Below are positions 61,334-64,000 of a stretch of 64,000 nucleotides of DNA, piece by piece. Both the position numbers and the translations under genes were made by a program. A model generated the notes under the pieces. The model searched no databases. It saw nothing but the letters and a program-made list of their open reading frames with translations, and had not been told where the DNA came from. Source of the stretch: Rappaport israeli. Its GTDB lineage: Bacteria > Pseudomonadota > Gammaproteobacteria > Cardiobacteriales > Cardiobacteriaceae. Each line of letters begins with the position of its first letter. Within the stretch, counting starts at the first letter, position 1. The stretch covers positions 222,679 through 286,678 of the forward strand of contig NZ_LXHZ01000022.1 of the NCBI RefSeq assembly GCF_001888055.1, in the 5' to 3' direction.

Positions 61334-63014
61334 TTAAAACAACCCTGTAATTTTGCCATCTGCATCAACATCAATTTTCTCCGCCGCAGGATGCTTAGGT
61401 AGCCCAGGCATGCGCATAATATCGCCCGTAAACACCACCAAAAACCCTGCCCCAGCTGATACCGACACATCGCGCACCGTCAACGTAAAATCTTTAGGAC
61501 AGCCTAATTTTGTCGGGTCATCGCTTAATGACAAAGGCGTTTTTGCCATACAAATTGGCAACTGCGCAAAACCCAATGTTGCCAGTTGAGCCATCGCCTT
61601 ACGCGCCTTATCTGCATAAACCACCGTTTTCGCGCCATAAATATTACACGCCACCAGCTCAATTTTCTCTTCAATCGATTGGGACAACTCATAAGTATAA
61701 TCAAGCGCGCTTTCTTGCCTATCCATCGTCTCTAATACCGCCAGCGCCAGCGCCTCACCGCCCTCAGCTCCTTTTGCCCAAACCTCCGTCAGCGCGAAAT
61801 TCGCCCCCAACTCACGACAATAATTCTCAATAAATTCAATTTCTTTTGTGCTATCTTGGGCAAATCGATTCAAAGCCACCACCACAGGCAAGCCTAGCGC
61901 ACGCAAATTCTCAATATGCTTACCCAAATTTGCCACCCCTTCCTGCAGGGCAGACAAATTTTCCTCAGCCAGCGTCGATTTATCCACACCGCCGTTATAC
62001 TTTAGCGCGCGCACCGTCGCCACCACCACCGCACAATCTGGCGCAATCTCTGCCGCGCGACATTTAATATTGCAAAACTTCTCTGCGCCCAAATCCGCAC
62101 CAAAACCCGCCTCAGTAACCGCAAAATCCCCCAAATGCAATGCTAATTTTGTTGCCAACACACTATTACAACCATGCGCAATATTGGCAAAAGGCCCACC
62201 ATGCACAAACGCTGGCGACCCCGCCAACGTCTGCACCAAATTTGGCTTAAAAGCCTCCTTCAGCAAGGCGGTCATCGCGCCATGCGCTTTTAAATCACGC
62301 GCATATACTGGCGCATTCTCCGTGTTATAACCAATCACAATATCACCCAAACGCCGCTTTAACTCCTCTAGCGACTGCGACAAACAAAAAATCGCCATCA
62401 CCTCAGACGCCACCGTAATATCAAACCCATCAGCGCGCAAAGTTCCATCACTCACCTCCCCACCGCCACTAATAATATGGCGCAACTGGCGGTCATTCAT
62501 ATCAAGCACTCGCCGCCAGCGAATCCGTTTTAAATGCAAATTCAGCGTATTCCCATGATGAATATGATTGTCAATTAACGCTGCCAATAAATTATTCGCA
62601 CAGCCAATGGCATGCAAATCTCCCGTAAAATGCAGATTAATATCCACCATCGGCGCCACCTGCGCATAACCCCCCGCCCGTTGCCCCACCCTTAACCCCA
62701 AACACAGGACCCAAAGACGGCTCACGAATCGCCACCACCGTCTGCCGCCCCAAGCGATTAAGCGCATCTGCCAAACCGATTGTAACCGTTGTTTTCCCCT
62801 CCCCAGCAGGAGTTGGATTAATCGCACTTACCAAAATTAACTTTCCAGCGCGTTTTGGCCTTGCCAACGTCGCCTCCGCATCCACCTTAGCCTTATACGC
62901 ACCATAGCGCTCCAAAGCAGACAACGGCAGACCAATTTTTTCTGCAATCACCTCAATTGGTTGTAAAACCGCCTGCTCAGCAATCTGTGCATCAGTTAAC
63001 AACGACATACCCAT
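61334..63014 (-). CDS. fhs: Formate-tetrahydrofolate ligase (one frameshift)
   Basis: ATP-dependent activation of formate to 10-formyl-tetrahydrofolate for one-carbon metabolism. N-terminal part ends the P-loop segment [20 protein letters not shown] and [19 protein letters not shown]. The C6 run 62670-62675 breaks the frame; shortening it by one gives [20 protein letters not shown], then [18 protein letters not shown]. Further motifs: [30 protein letters not shown] and [15 protein letters not shown] at the end. About 560 residues, the family length. Single gene. Confidence 0.93.
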
Positions 63015-63246
63015 CCCTCCCTATAAAAAATAAAAAACATGCAAAAATATCGTCGCATTATGGCAAAATTATTCAACGGTCTAAAATTTTATCCTCATTC
63101 AATCAACCACAGAATCGCCATAAAACGGCTCACAGGATTGCCCGTCAATCATCAACAAATGATATATTACGACCTCGCTCACCTGCGCCAACAACGCCCA
63201 CACATTGGCAAACAAACCCCATACAGGAACCCCCTAAGGAACACAC
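63015..63246. other. Gap between fhs and the rhodanese gene, possible small frame
   Basis: 232 bp. An open frame from 63057 (MAKLFNGLKFYPHSINHRIA...) runs in to the rhodanese start in another frame. It has no recognisable family and no good ribosome site, so I do not call a gene. The region must hold the fhs and rhodanese promoters. Confidence 0.3.
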
Positions 63247-63525
63247 ATGCAAAACTATCTCTACACCCACAGCCTCCAACAAGCTCAAGCGGATAACCTC
63301 ATTATCATCGACATCCGCCGCCTAGAAGAAATTAGCGCGCGCCCCCTCCCGCAAGCCCAGCTCACCATTGAAATGACCGACCTACTCGCCAACCCAAGCC
63401 AACACCTCGACCCCAACAAACGCTACCTACTCGTCTGCGCTGCAGGAATCCGTAGCAACAAAAGCGCCGCCGAACTCCATCAACAAGGCTATACAAACGT
63501 CCTCTCCTACCCAAGCGCTTGGTAA
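63247..63525 (+). CDS. Single-domain rhodanese-like protein
   Basis: Small sulfurtransferase-type protein. MQNYLYTHSLQQAQADNLII, DIRRLEEISARP and the active-site loop VCAAGIRSNKSA with its catalytic Cys follow the rhodanese fold; GYTNVLSYPSAW closes the domain. 92 residues, similar to GlpE in size. AAGGA precedes the ATG. Sulfur donor and acceptor unknown. It lies 39 bp before the flavoprotein gene on the same strand. Confidence 0.82.
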   Translation: MQNYLYTHSLQQAQADNLIIIDIRRLEEISARPLPQAQLTIEMTDLLANPSQHLDPNKRYLLVCAAGIRSNKSAAELHQQGYTNVLSYPSAW

Positions 63526-63564
63526 GTGCGCTAAATCATTCACCGCCCCCAAACACCCCAAACC

Positions 63565-64000
63565 ATGACCTACGACGTCCTCATTATTGGCGCAGGCGCT
63601 AGCGGAAGCTACTGCGCCATCCATGCCGCCCAACACAACCTCCGCATCGCACTCATCGAACAAAACAAAAGCATTGGCAATAAAATCCGCGTCTCAGGAG
63701 GTGGACGTTGCAACCTCACCAACCTCTACATCAGCCCCGACGCCTACCACAGCAGCAACCCAAAATTCTGCCACAGCGCCCTAACCCGCCACAGCCAATG
63801 GGACTTCCTCAACTGGTGCCAAAACGCCCGCCTAAGCGTTGAAGAAAAAACCCTCGGACAACTGTTTTGCCAACAAAAAAGTCGCGGACTCATCGACGCC
63901 CTCCAACACCAACTCCAGCATCCCCCAAATCACCCTCCACACCCAAAGCCCCGTACAAGCGCTAAGCTATCATCCCCCACACCCCCCACCCCCCTACCAC
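63565..64000 (+). CDS. HI0933-family NAD(P)/FAD-dependent oxidoreductase, 3' end outside window, one frameshift
   Basis: Flavoprotein of unknown substrate. The ATG at 63565 opens MTYDVLIIGAGASGSYCAIH, the FAD dinucleotide-binding motif, followed by GNKIRVSGGGRCNLTN, which is the signature of the HI0933 (YhiN) family. DFLNWCQNARLSVEEKTLGQ and LFCQQKSRGLIDALQHQL continue the family pattern. The frame breaks near 63917; in the next frame the sequence goes on as SIPQITLHTQSPVQALSY. The gene is cut by the window end. Confidence 0.85.
   Translation, partial: MTYDVLIIGAGASGSYCAIHAAQHNLRIALIEQNKSIGNKIRVSGGGRCNLTNLYISPDAYHSSNPKFCHSALTRHSQWDFLNWCQNARLSVEEKTLGQLFCQQKSRGLIDALQHQLQHPPNHPPHPKPRTSAKLSSPTPPTPLP

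Noticed and set aside
63057-63246. A small protein gene upstream of the rhodanese
   Set aside because: No family, no good ribosome site, and the frame runs into the next gene; too weak to call.
1-64000. tRNA, rRNA, prophage or integrase genes
   Set aside because: I looked in all intergenic regions and saw no cloverleaf-like or rRNA sequence and no phage structural or integrase genes; small ncRNAs cannot be excluded by eye.

Overview
The window reads as a stretch of chromosome from a gammaproteobacterium of moderate GC content. Supporting features are the grpE-dnaK-dnaJ cluster, minCDE with hslR, an OppB/OppC-type peptide transporter, SecB, TatABC, a long-form Pta and the glpDKF genes. Gene content and base composition would fit a Cardiobacteriales-like lineage (Suttonella/Dichelobacter type), but I cannot prove the genus. 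I saw no rRNA or tRNA gene, prophage or plasmid backbone.

Layout. 1-3.4 kb: pheA (partial) and gyrA, minus strand. 3.8-4.4 kb: an OmpA-like protein, then an IS256-type remnant. 5-10.2 kb: opp peptide transporter with a fused OppD-OppF ATPase and divergent oppA. 10.3-14.1 kb: minC-minD-minE-hslR and gor. 14.2-23.4 kb: DUF2254, BON-MscS channel, ung, cupin, lipoprotein, Bcr/CflA exporter, NhaP2-type antiporter, DAHP synthase. 23.4-27.2 kb: grpE-dnaK-dnaJ with two clear sigma-32 promoters. 27.4-37.7 kb: rhomboid, putA, DUF945, rluA, secB, uppP, glutaredoxin-like protein, hemN. 37.8-47.3 kb: type III-B CRISPR island (CARF/winged-helix protein, cmr1-6, CARF-HEPN Csx1). 47.4-52.3 kb: ackA-pta, tatABC. 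52.4-55.4 kb: a CRISPR array of 51 identical 28-bp repeats. 55.5-64 kb: Ala-rich lipoprotein, glpD-glpK-glpF, a cytochrome b562-like protein, fhs, rhodanese, and the start of an HI0933-type flavoprotein.

The most interesting part is the CRISPR region. The repeats have type I-F architecture (5-bp hairpin arms, CTTAGAAA tail), but the only effector genes present are type III-B. No cas1, cas2, cas6 or csy gene lies in the window, so the Cmr complex probably uses crRNAs made by a Cas6f-type nuclease encoded elsewhere. Cas10 lacks an HD domain but keeps GGDD, so signalling through cyclic oligoadenylate to the two CARF proteins is the likely output. Spacer 4 contains a 16-nt exact reverse complement of the repeat and forms a perfect 16-bp hairpin with the repeat before it. 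One spacer pair is duplicated, and two other spacers are near-identical variants of one protospacer.

The second window-wide feature is about 30 single-base frameshifts, most of them in mononucleotide runs and many in genes that should be essential (gyrA, uppP). They look like uncorrected indel errors in the assembly rather than biology. Gene spans below are given across these sites, with the site named; as written, many would be called pseudogenes by an automatic pipeline.
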